DNA of 64,000 bases from Symsagittifera roscoffensis (lineage: Eukaryota > Xenacoelomorpha > Acoela > Convolutidae): the NCBI RefSeq assembly GCF_963678635.1, contig NC_087069.1:25592303-25656302 (forward strand). The letters run 5' to 3'. A program made the position numbers and the translations under genes. A model generated the notes under the pieces. That model was not told where the DNA came from. It did not search any database and worked only from the letters and a program-made list of their open reading frames with translations. Below, one piece after another: positions 11,501 to 23,500 of the stretch (position 1 is the stretch's first letter; each line of letters starts with the position of its first letter).

Positions 11501-14500
11501 GGGAAAAATTAGTAGAGAAGTATGCCCGTTGTAAAAGAATGCAAAAGACAATGATTATAGCCCGGAGGTGAGTCTTGCCCGACCGCCAACGCGAGTCAAG
11601 CATAATTCTAAGAGGGAGGATTGACAAAACGAATAGCTAGGTGACGTGGGAATCTTCAGCCTGTCAAAACTGTTTGACAAGAAATAGTTAGCGGAGCTCA
11701 TATCCGAAGACGTATGGATGGATTGCTTAAGATGGGTCATAGAGCGAAACGACCGGGCAGGATTCGAACTAATGGTTCCATGAACGAACCCGCTCTGAAA
11801 TCAGCTGTCAGTCCTTGACGACTGCGTATTAGTAGATAATAGACTAGCAGTTGCAGGACAACTCAGAACTGCCGTAATGAAGAGAATCCATCGAGCCGTC
11901 CGGGACAAGAGGCAATGCTCAATGTTTCAAACTACTTGTGGTGGCCAAAAATTGCATAAGGACATCATCAATCGGGCCGAGGTGTGCAGGAAATGTATTA
12001 GATACGGTAAGGATGCAAAATATATAATCCCGAAAAACGCTTCAAAACCTCTTCTACTTCCCTCGCAGCCGGGTCACGAAAAATGTTCTGTTGGATTCTG
12101 CAGGCCCGTTATACGATCACAAAGATGTTGCATCGACAATCATGGTATACAGGAGTCAAAAAACAGGACCAGTTTTCGGTGTTTAAAGAGAAGGCAATGA
12201 AAAAATTTTGTCTAGATAATAACATTGAGCAAAAATTTTGCCCGGTGGGTGACCATCGCGGTTGCGGGTTGGTCGAAAGAACATTTCAGACAATAAAAAG
12301 AAGACTCGGGGTTATGTTGATCGAAGAAAACGTGAAGTTGATCAAATTCTGTCTCAGTACAATAAGTTGGGATATGCGGTGGACTAAGCGAAACACAATT
12401 CAACAGACGCCATTTGAGGCACACTGCAGGCTGCCAAAAACCGAATTTAAAATCATGAGAGATAAGCTCTTACTAAATTCTCTACGTTTAGATAAACAAG
12501 ATTTGGAGAGGTCGGCTCTGACCGCGGGTCAACTGAAGAAACGAATTGACCAATCCTGGGCTTCGCTGAAAATAGTAAGCAAGGGAAAAATTAGTAGAGA
12601 AGTATGCCCGTTGTAAAAGAATGCAAAAGACAATGGGTATAGCCCGGAGGTGAGTCTTGCCCGACCGCCAACGCGAGTCAAGCATAATTCTAAGAGGGAG
12701 GATTGACAAAACGAATAGCTAGGTGACGTGGGAATCTTCAGCCTGTCAAAACTGTTTGACAAGAAATAGTTAGCGGAGCTCATATCCGAAGACGTATGGA
12801 TGGATTGCTTAAGATGGGTCATAGAGCGAAACGACCGGGCAGGATTCGAACTAATGGTTCCATGAACGAACCCGCTCTGAAATCAGCTGTCAGTCCTTGA
12901 CGACTACGTATTAGTAGATAATAGACTAGCAGTTGCAGGACAACTCAGAACTGCCGTAATGAAGAGAATCCATCGAGCCGTCCGGGACAAGAGGCAATGC
13001 TCAATGTTTCAAACTACTTGTGGTGGCCAAAAACTGCATAAGGACATCATCAATCGGGCCGAGGAGTGCAGGAAATGTATTAGATACGGTAAGGATGCAA
13101 AATATATAATCCCGAAAAAGGCTTCAAAACCTCTTCTACTTCCCTCGCAGCCGGGTCACGAAAAATGTTCTGTTGGATTCTGCAGGCCCGTTATACGATC
13201 ACAAAGATCTTGCATCGACAATCATGGTATACAGGAGTCAAAAAACAGGACCAGTTTTCGGTGTTTAAAGAGAAGGCAATGAAAAAATTTTGTCTAGATA
13301 ATAACATTGAGCAAAAATTTTGCCCGGTGGGTGACCATCGCGGTTGCGGGTTGGTCGAAAGAACATTTCAGACAATAAAAAGAAGACTCGGGGTTATGTT
13401 GATCGAAGAAAACGTGAAGTTGATCAAATTCTGTCTCAGTACAATAAGTTGGGATATGCGGTGGACTAAGCGAAACACAATTCAACAGACGCCATTTGAG
13501 GCACACTGCAGGCTGCCAAAAACCGAATTTAAAATCATGAGAGATAAGCTCTTACTAAATTCTCTACGTTTAGATTAACAAGATTTGGAGAGGTCGGCTC
13601 TGACCGCGGGTCAACTGAAGAAACGAATTGACCAATCCTGGGCTTCGCTGAAAATAGTAAGCAAGGGAAAAATTAGTAGAGAAGTATGCCCGTTGTAAAA
13701 GAATGCAAAAGACAATGGTTATAGCCCGGAGGTGAGTCTTGCCCGACCGCCAACGCGAGTCAAGCATAATTCTAAGAGGGAGGATTGACAAAACGAATAG
13801 CTAGGTGACGTGGGAATCTTCAGCCTGTCAAAACTGTTTGACAAGAAATAGTTAGCGGAGCTCATATCCGAAGACGTATGGATGGATTGCTTAAGATGGG
13901 TCATAGAGCGAAACGACCGGGCAGGACTCGAACTAATGGTTCCATGAACGAACCCGCTCTGAAATCAGCTGTCAGTCCTTGACGACTACGTATTAGTAGA
14001 TAATAGACTAGCAGTTGCAGGACAACTCAGAACTGCCGTAATGAAGAGAATCCATCGAGCCGTCCGGGACAAGAGGCAATGCTCAATGTTTCAAACTACT
14101 TGTGGTGGCCAAAAATTGCATAAGGACATCATCAATCGGGCCGAGGAGTGCAGGAAATGTATTAGATACGGTAAGGATGCAAAATATATAATCCCGAAAA
14201 AGGCTTCAAAACCTCTTCTACTTCCCTCGCAGCCGGGTCACGAAAAATGTTCTGTTGGATTCTGCAGGCCCGTTATACGATCACAAAGATCTTGCATCGA
14301 CAATCATGGTATACAGGAGTCAAAAAACAGGACCAGTTTTCGGTGTTTAAAGAGAAGGCAATGAAAAAATTTTGTCTAGATAATAACATTGAGCAAAAAT
14401 TTTGCCCGGTGGGTGACCATCGCGGTTGCGGGTTGGTCGAAAGAACATTTCAGACAATAAAAAGAAGACTCGGGGTTATGTTGATCGAAGAAAACGTGAA

Positions 14501-17500
14501 GTTGATCAAATTCTGTCTCAGTACAATAAGTTGGGATATGCGGTGGACTAAGCGAAACACAATTCAACAGACGCCATTTGAGGCACACTGCAGGCTGCCA
14601 AAAACCGAATTTAAAATCATGAGAGATAAGCTCTTACTAAATTCTCTACGTTTAGATAAACAAGATTTGGAGAGGTCGGCTCTGACCGCGGGTCAACTGA
14701 AGAAACGAATTGACCAATCCTGGGCTTCGCTGAAAATAGTAAGCAAGGGAAAAATTAGTAGAGAAGTATGCCCGTTGTAAAAGAATGCAAAAGACAATGA
14801 TTATAGCCCGGAGGTGAGTCTTGCCCGACCACCAACGCGAGTCAAGCATAATTCTAAGAGGGAGGATTGACAAAACGAATAGCTAGGTGACGTGGGAATC
14901 TTCAGCCTGTCAAAACTGTTTGACAAGAAATAGTTAGCGGAGCTCATATCCGAAGACGCATGGATGGATTGCTTAAGATGGGTCATAGAGCGAAACGACC
15001 GGGCAGGATTCGAACTAATGGTTCCATGAACGAACCCGCTCTGAAATCAGCTGTCAGTCCTTGACGACTGCGTATTAGTAGATAATAGACTAGCAGTTGC
15101 AGGACAACTCAGAACTGCCGAATTGAAGAGAATCCATCGAGCCGTCCGGGACAAGAGGCAATGCTCAATGTTTCAAACTACTTGTGGTGGCCAAAAAATG
15201 CATAAGGACATCATCAATCGGGCCGAGGAGTGCAGGAAATGTATTAGATACGGTAAGGATGCAAAATATATAATCCCGAAAAACGCTTCAAAACCTCTTC
15301 TACTTCCCTCGCAGCCGGGTCACGAAAAATGTTCTGTTGGATTCTGCAGGCCCGTTATACGATCACAAAGATCTTGCATCGACAATCATGGTATACAGGA
15401 GTCAAAAAACAGGACCAGTTTTCGGTGTTTAAAGAGAAGGCAATGAAAAAATTTTGTCTAGATAATAACATTGAGCAAAAATTTTGCCCGGTGGGTGACC
15501 ATCGCGGTTGCGGGTTGGTCGAAAGAACATTTCAGACAATAAAAAGAAGACTCAGGGTTATGTTGATCGAAGAAAACGTGAAGTTGATCAAATTCTGTCT
15601 CAGTACAATAAGTTGGGATATGCGGTGGACTAAGCGAAACACAATTCAACAGACGCCATTTGAGGCACACTGCGGCAGGCTGCCAAAAACCGAATTTAAA
15701 ATCATGAGAGATAAGCTCTTACTAAATTCTCTACGTTTAGATAAACAAGATTTGGAGAGGTCGGCTCTGACCGCGGGTCAACTGAAGAAACGAATTGACC
15801 AATCCTGGGCTTCGCTGAAAATAGTAAGCAAGGGAAAAATTAGTAGAGAAGTATGCCCGTTGTAAAAGCAGCAAACCAGATCAGTACGAGACAAAGACAG
15901 GGCGTGGACCCTCAAGGCGTTGCTGCAAGCCAATGCAAAATGGAAAATCGAGAGGCGAGAGTTGACCGGAAATGATCTTCAGCAGTTAGTTGACGACACG
16001 ACTACGGTTGACCCAGAACTCTGGAAGGAATTGTTTCTCTCATGGGAACGTGGCTTCGTCGAAGATAAACCTACGGCACAATGAAAAAAACATACCAACG
16101 AACCTATTACGTAGAGAAGATAATCGCACGAGCGGAGCAGCACTAACAAATCCAGTAAAAGGGGACAGTGGCAGAAAGAGTGATTTAATGAAATCAACAA
16201 TCTCGCTCAAAAGACTACTGAACACTGGATTGAATTGAATTAAGAAAGGTAAAGTTAAAAGCCCTTTATAGGAGCCCGGAAGAAAGCATAAGAGACAAGA
16301 AACAGAGCCATTACTGGAGAGTAAGTCGGAGGAAGAAACTCCAACTCAGTCTGAAGAGCAGGCATTTGAGCTCCTCTTGACCAGCGACATAGTGGTGACA
16401 TTAAAAGACACCCCAGTAGGCGGTGGTTTAAACTTAGAGTTCAGAAAAGCCCAACCGAATCATGGCGGCACAGCGTCGGTGGGACCGAGTGCTAGAAGGA
16501 TGTCATAATGAAGCAAAAAGTGAAGAAACAATCGGCACAGGAGAAGAAAAAAGTGGGGGCTGCAGCAACAGTAGAAAATCCAGTCTTGATAAGAACAGCG
16601 GAGACCACGGAGACACACGTTGTTAGGCAGCCGAGCAGTTCGGGTTCGCCGAGGAAGAACAATCCGAAAAAAACGAGGATTTACAGAGATAGCTGATGAA
16701 ACACGATTTTCAACACGGTTCGGACATGACCTCAGAAGAATGGGACAAATTAGCAGACCAAGTCCTAATGAGAGGAAGTCAGAAGACAGCTGAGGAAAAA
16801 TTGAATGCAAAAGAGCATATGTAGGAGGAACATACAACGGGGGGAATCAACTCCCCACAGGATTCTCAGTTGAATCATGTGTAGATTACCCGACTTGACC
16901 CAAGGTCCTCCACAGCAAATGATCCAACAGAAACCAGGGTTCGAAAATTTTAGGCAACCCGATAAAAACATTCGGTTAAGGAAATAAGCACTGATCTCTT
17001 TGCGGATTTCAATCAACTAGCTCTGGAGGCCTACCGACAAAAGTTGATGAATTTTAAAACAGAAACAGACAAACCAATGGAAACGAGACTAGGACTCCTG
17101 GAGAGGCATCTGTTTCGGCGGAAGTTTGGATACGCCGCGCTCAATATATCAAGATCATGGGTTGCAAATTGGAAAGTGCCACTAAATTTGCAACGATAGA
17201 ACTGAAACTCATTCATGCACCGATTTAAAAAGTGAGTAGAAAAAATCACTTATGCTAGTTCATTCTTGAAATTTTATAATTAGATGAGGAAGTTTTTTTG
17301 AGTCTCGGGGGAATGTAGTACTGCGGTTGCAGCAACCTTGAGCTGAAACAAAGTTTAATAATGCAGTTGCAGTCCAGTGTATTATTGGCGCTATGTAATT
17401 ATGTTATTGATTATTGTTATTTATGTATAGTTAAGGTCAGTGGTGCTGTTTTCAGAATATTACTTTTTGTTCGTTTCAGTTCGCCATACGAAGGTATGGA

Positions 17501-20500
17501 ATTAAGCTGTTTGATCTTAGCTTTTGTAAAAAGCGAACAGACAAACGAAAGATTAACTTTTGAATTCAAACAGTTGAATATCAATGTTTTACCTCTAATA
17601 AACGAGTAGCGTCTCTGGGTTACCACAAAATTTTAGTTAATTGTTATGAGTTTAGATGAAATTCAAATTATTGCTTCCATCGACGTCACTTAACGTCCAC
17701 TAAATTGCCATATTGGCTTTATGTACTAGTGTGTAGAAGCAATTAAATAGGTTTACAATTCACGGCAACCTCAAAATAACTCAAAACTAAACAAAATTAC
17801 TTCAGGTAACACCATTCTGTCAAAAACGATGTGATCTACCTAACAATCTCCCGCCTTATTCTAGCTGCTAAAAAAAATCTCCACCCCTGTAAATAAAAAC
17901 AATAAATTCGCACTAGAGCGTTGTATGTAAATTCAAATTTCACTGCATTCTGATTGGTCGAAAACTCGTTGCAAGTAATCTACTTAACAATTTCCACCTT
18001 TCTTGAAAGATATTGGGGGGGGGGGTAGATTATTAGTTAGATCCGAACGATGCAACTAATTGAATTCCGAAACACATAAAAAAAGGTTTCTAAATTTTCA
18101 ATAATTTTTTATTCTTCAATGGCCATTTTGGTATTTGAAAAAATTTGAAAAACTGTCTTTTTTTGGTTGTTCATTGTTTATTTCGATCAATAAAACGAAT
18201 TAGAGAAAAGTTAGCTGAGATATACACATTTTTGAGTTTTTAGCTACTTGTATCAGTATTTTCACAGCCCCTCCGTTTTTTCCAACTTTTAGTCTGTTTT
18301 TTCCTTTTTCTCTCCGGTCAATGCTATTTTTTCAAAGCTATATGTAATGATGATTGCGTATTTTTTTTGTTGCCTGATTTTAGCTACAGTTGCTAATTGA
18401 TCTCAATCTGTTCAAAGTAGCACACCAGCCTATTAGCAGTTATGTCATTTAGGGTGTCCTACTCTTTAATCCTAAATTATTAAGACCATTTTTACACCGC
18501 CTATTTTATAACCCCGTAACAAGATAACAATTTTTTTAACCCCCCTTCAAAACCGGTATTTTGTTTCAAATTAGGTCATTTTTATAAGTATTCCAATTAG
18601 GTGAACTAATTGAGGCCTGAAAAGCCAGTCTTAATCCATTTGATGCCTCTAGTATTTCAAAAACAATTGCTTTTGATTAATTAGAGAAACAATCTCTCAT
18701 TCACGCGTTTAAAACAGAGATTTTGCTAATTGAAAGCAACTCGAGAATTTTAAGAAATTTACACAAAAATCGTACTGCCTTACACTTGAACGAATGTTTT
18801 ACCATTCTATGAACTAAAATGTTTGAAGGGACCTTCCATCTCACTTTTTACGCCAAAAACAAACAAATGCTAGTAATACCAGAACACGAATGTTATCTTA
18901 AACGTAAGAACAAAAACACTACTAACTGGAACTGCTCAAAACACCAGACTCATAAATGCCGAGCAACAGCAACTACGGAGGGCGAAAATTTTAATCAAAT
19001 GAGGGTGAGCATTATCAGGACATACCTAAGGGAAAAACTGATGCTCGACTAGTTTTTGAAAAAATCAAGGACCTGAGCGAAAGTAATACTCCAACTGTCG
19101 CAGTCGCCACAGCAATTCAGCCATAAGAGACGACCTCGCCACTGAATTGGCCCTACCAAAAAAGGAAAATTTTATTCGAACTGCACTACGCATGCGCAAG
19201 CAACGAGAACAGGTCTTACCAGTCTCCCCAGCTACAGGAAATTTCGAAATACCCAAGCTATTCAAGAGCTTTGTAAGATTTGACAGTGGACAGTATGATC
19301 ACAAAAAGATTCATTCTTTCGGCGACCGAGAAATGCTAAGTGTGCTCTAAAATTCAATTTTTTTGGTTGGCTTACGGAACGTTTAAAGTTACTACTGACA
19401 TGTTTTATCAACTCTACTTTATATATGTTAGCGCCCGCTTGTATTTATGCCTTCTTACCAAATAAAACGGAAAAAAACATACTATCATTTCTTAGAAGCC
19501 ATAAAAAACTTAACCCCTGACAGTAAACATGAAAAAATTTTGCTGGATTTCGAGCAACAAGTTCCCAGAAGTCCAAGCTATCTGCATGTTTTTTATCTTT
19601 CTAAAACTATATGAATGCAACAATTTTTCCAATTAAAGCTTAGATGTTTACCGACGCTATGGTTCCGAATTCTTTTCAAGTAATTTTCGCTTTGATTCTA
19701 ACAATTGGCATTAAAAAGGGGTTAATTTTTAGTGGGGTTGTCTAATTCTGGGTTTATATGAGAGGGGGTTAAGAAAACGGGGGTTAAAAAAGGCGGGGTG
19801 ATAAGCTTGAGAACCGTCAATCAGCATACCCATGCGGAAGAATGCAGCTTTTTTTCCTACTATTTCTTCTTCAATTTTGTTCACAAAGCTAATACACCGC
19901 AATTTTTGGACTTTTAGATAAGCGACAACGATTTCTTTAGTTCTCGAACAATTCGAATGTTATTTAATTTTATATGAAATTTTATGCTATTATCCATCAA
20001 ATGAAAGAGCTATTTTTTCTAAGGAATGAGCGTCTTAGAAGAGCAATTAGTGCATGCTAATTGGCGCACATGCTAATTGCTAAGACCCCTATAAATATAG
20101 CGGGAAACACATAAGTAAATTATTAAGTTTTACCCAGAAGAGAGTTAAACATAAATAATTAGGCAAAGAAACTACTTGAGCGGTCAAACTCACAGAGGGT
20201 CAAGCAAAAATCTATACATTTTATTTAAGCTTCACCCTAAAAACTTAACACAGAAGTTGCGGAAAAATATTGGATTTGTTTCTATGTGAAAAAAAAATCT
20301 ATTACAATGGTCTTTTTCAAAAAAAAATACGGAATACGTGTTTTTGTAATTTTGCTTGAGCTGTTTCACTAAACTGTTTCAAAGTATGGTATCAAATTGT
20401 TTGATTGCAAACGTTTAGCTTTTAAGAGTAGTATTTTGTCATGACCGATGCATGATTTGAGTTCTTGTTTTCAAGTTTTGGCTTTTATACCTCCGCTGCA

Positions 20501-23500
20501 AAGTTGTGGCCATGAAATTAAATAAAAAAGTTCAAAAAAACCCAAGAAAACAGTTTTTTGTTGGTTTAACAGGCTTAAACTAGCAAGACTGTTATCGTGG
20601 GTATATTCATCAGCCGCATTTCGATAGACTTTCAAGGAGAACTTTTTCTGGATTAACTTATAATGCATCGGCTCAAAAAAAATTTGGGGCGGCCAAAAAA
20701 ATCAATCAGCCAGGTTCTGATTTCAAGCTATTAAAATTTTAAACTTTTTTTGTTAGCTGCTCAAAGAAGCTGAGAATATAAAACCGTATAAAACTTTCCA
20801 ATCTGAAAGAACCACTTTCAGTCCATATGAGTTTTACAATGTGTTGTTTATTAAAACGTTTTAGCTCTAAGCACGCCTTTTTGATGGGTTACTACAGTTT
20901 TTGATTATGCACTTAAACTTTGATAATGCACATGCATTCGGACACAAAAGAAAAACATTCTTTAAGAAAGCTTCATTTATTTAATTCCCAAATTGAAATT
21001 GATCATATGTAAATACTTCAGTGTTGGGGCGATATTAATTTATTCACAGTTCAAAAATATTTAGCATTTTTGAATCTTATGTAATCCTAACTAATGACAT
21101 CTCACCCAAAATAATAAATAATAACTGTACTTTATGATTCAGGTCATGGCCATGCACACACTTTACAACTACTCCTATTGGAACTCTCTAATGAAGCACC
21201 CTTTCCACCTGGTCGGCCTTGTTAGGGAACCACTGGCTCAATTCAAATCCTACTTCAGCTATTTTGGCTACAACCAAAGAGTTTCCTCCGTTTACTCAAA
21301 CTTCACTACCCAGAAAGGATCTCTGGATTTTTTCCTGGAAAATTACAGTGACATCATGATGCCTAACAACTGGCAAAAAGTGGTCAGTAAATTCAAATAG
21401 CACCTTAGTCAAAAAAAGGTTTGAACTTTTTGAAAATCCGCTACTTCCCCCCTCAACAAAATCCCAGATCTGCCCCTGACCCTATAGATCATAGATCAAT
21501 ATTAAGTTCTATTGCAAGCAGTTCGAAAAACGTAGCTTTTATGGGTTAAATACTTTAAAATAACTTGGGCTGATTATTTAAATCTCAAGGGTTTCCCACT
21601 GGGAACTGACAATACTAAACTTTGATTCCAGCTGCGCGACACCTAAAACCATGCACTATTCTTTTCAGGGAAAAATTGAATGCCTTTTTAAATGAAATAA
21701 CTATTTTTTTTTCTTTTTTTAAAATTTTTTATTATATTTCAAGCTACTGAATTCTCATCGCAACCAAGAAATTGAGGAAGGCGAAGGTTTAAATCTGCGA
21801 TCAAATAAAAAATTGTTTCATGCAAAGGTAGATACTGTAGAAAAAACTAGGGCTACATTTGTTGTGTCGATAAAAGAAATCTCACCAACGATAAGTAATT
21901 TTGATTGCAAAATCGTTCACTCATTTTTTTGGCACTTTATACACCGACAACTATTTGAGCTGAGTTTTGTAAAATCAGAAATTATCGCAAAGTTACCTTT
22001 TTCATCTTGTCATCCGGCCGAATTGGCATTAATTAAAGGCATCAGCAGAAAAACCTATAAATTGTACTGCAGATAAACTGACCTTGAGCAACAGAGTCAG
22101 TCCGTAAACTGAGAGCATTGATCGCTCAGAGCAACCTTTGAGAGATTATGTTTCAGTTATCTTTTTTTCTTTTTTGATTTACCAAGGTAGTTGCCAATCC
22201 GTACGGATTCATTAGTTACTCATACAAGAGGGTATGACATTGAGCAGTCAGCAGGGTGTAAAAAACCTACTATACCCAGAGTTTCCCACAATTTTGACAG
22301 AAGATATCAGCAGAATCACAACTTGAGTGGTCCAAATGCGCCGCCATGACGGAATCGACCGTCCTGGCCAAAGATGGGATAGAAAACCGTAATCTACTCC
22401 GAACTCAACCACCAGTCATCGATCAAACAGAACCAATATGAGAACTTAAAATAAAGGCAAAATAGAAGCCAAAAACGGAGAAATGACATACGCAACGAGG
22501 AGAATAAGGTCATTTGGGAAAATTGCTCTGCAATAATCAAATAAATAGTAGCATTATGCGGCAATTTCCAATGGAATGAAGCAGATGCCGAGGTGAGAAG
22601 TTATATATTCTTATGTTTAGGAGCGGTTGGCCAAGGTCAACTACAGCAAAAACGTCCGGGACTTGATCTACAATCGACAACCACTGGGGATTTGTTGCAA
22701 ATACTCGAAGACAATTTCATTACAACGACAAATTAGCTTTCAAGTGATAAACTTTCATCTGGCGTAAGCAGCGGAAGAACGAATCGTTGGAACGCCGACC
22801 TAATAGAACAGGCATCAGGCATCACGCGCAGACTGCGGAAACAGAGAAGATGAAGGAGTTCGAAACACGTTCACGGCCCGTATGACAAACAAAAACATCG
22901 CTGAAGAACTATTAGCAGAAACAAGATCACCTCAAGACGCATACAAATGTGCGATTAGAAGAGAAAGACGAATACAGAATAGCGAATTAATGAAAACAAA
23001 TCCATTCGGATCATCACAAACTTCGTCTACGATCAAACAGGAAACTATGGGATACATACAAGGAAGCGTCAGAGGAAGAAGAAACGGATACCAAAACAAC
23101 AGAAATCGGGGTTTCGGAAGAGGCCGACAACAAATGCTAAAGGGAAGTTCCGATGAAGAGGTACACAAAACCAACAGGGAAACCAAAACAATACATGTGA
23201 CAAGTGTGGCAGACAGTTTGGACCCAATCATCTACAATCGAGACCAGCTTAAGACAAAATTCGCCTGAAGTATGCAAAAAGAGGACATTTCGCAAAAATT
23301 TACAGACTGAGGAATGTAAACTATATGCAAGAATCAAGCAGAAAACAACGAGAAGTGGACCTCAACAAACGGATGGGAAGAAAAACCACGTGACGATTTT
23401 ACCGTATTGGCCATCTCAGAAGCTTTTAAAATAAAAAACTCGATCGACTTACGCAAAGAGGATCTAAATGGACACCTTGTAGAACTGAAAAATCAGAAAC

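Larger units (their letters stand above)
6644..17627 (+). mobile_element. Dead Ty3/gypsy-type LTR retrotransposon carrying an internal tandem array
   Basis: Two LTRs of about 315 bp in direct orientation enclose gag, RT, RNase H, integrase and a 3' region in canonical gypsy order. A primer-binding site abuts the 5' LTR and a G-rich polypurine stretch (17302-17313) abuts the 3' LTR. All frames are broken by stops and shifts. By eye the LTRs differ at roughly one base in eight, so the insertion is old. No clean target duplication is visible because both flanks are A-rich. It lies in sense orientation inside sulfotransferase intron 3. About half its length is the five-copy array at 10459-15868. 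Confidence 0.88.
18451..19816 (+). mobile_element. MULE-type DNA transposon remnant with FLYWCH domain
   Basis: The left end (GTGTCCTACTCTTTAATCC) and the reverse complement of the right end (GGTTCTCAAGCTTATCACCC) form weak terminal inverted repeats. Inside both ends the motif TTAACCCC recurs (near 18500-18545 and, inverted, at 19720-19795). A shorter copy of the same family lies at 52754-53375. The internal coding remnants are a FLYWCH domain and MULE transposase pieces on the plus strand. Confidence 0.7.

Noticed and set aside
10459-15868. Five integrase ORFs as five genes
   Set aside because: All share the same frameshift and lie inside an LTR element; they are copies of one dead segment.
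18010-18025. Poly-G run as a telomere or origin signal
   Set aside because: A single homopolymer in intron DNA without repeats around it.
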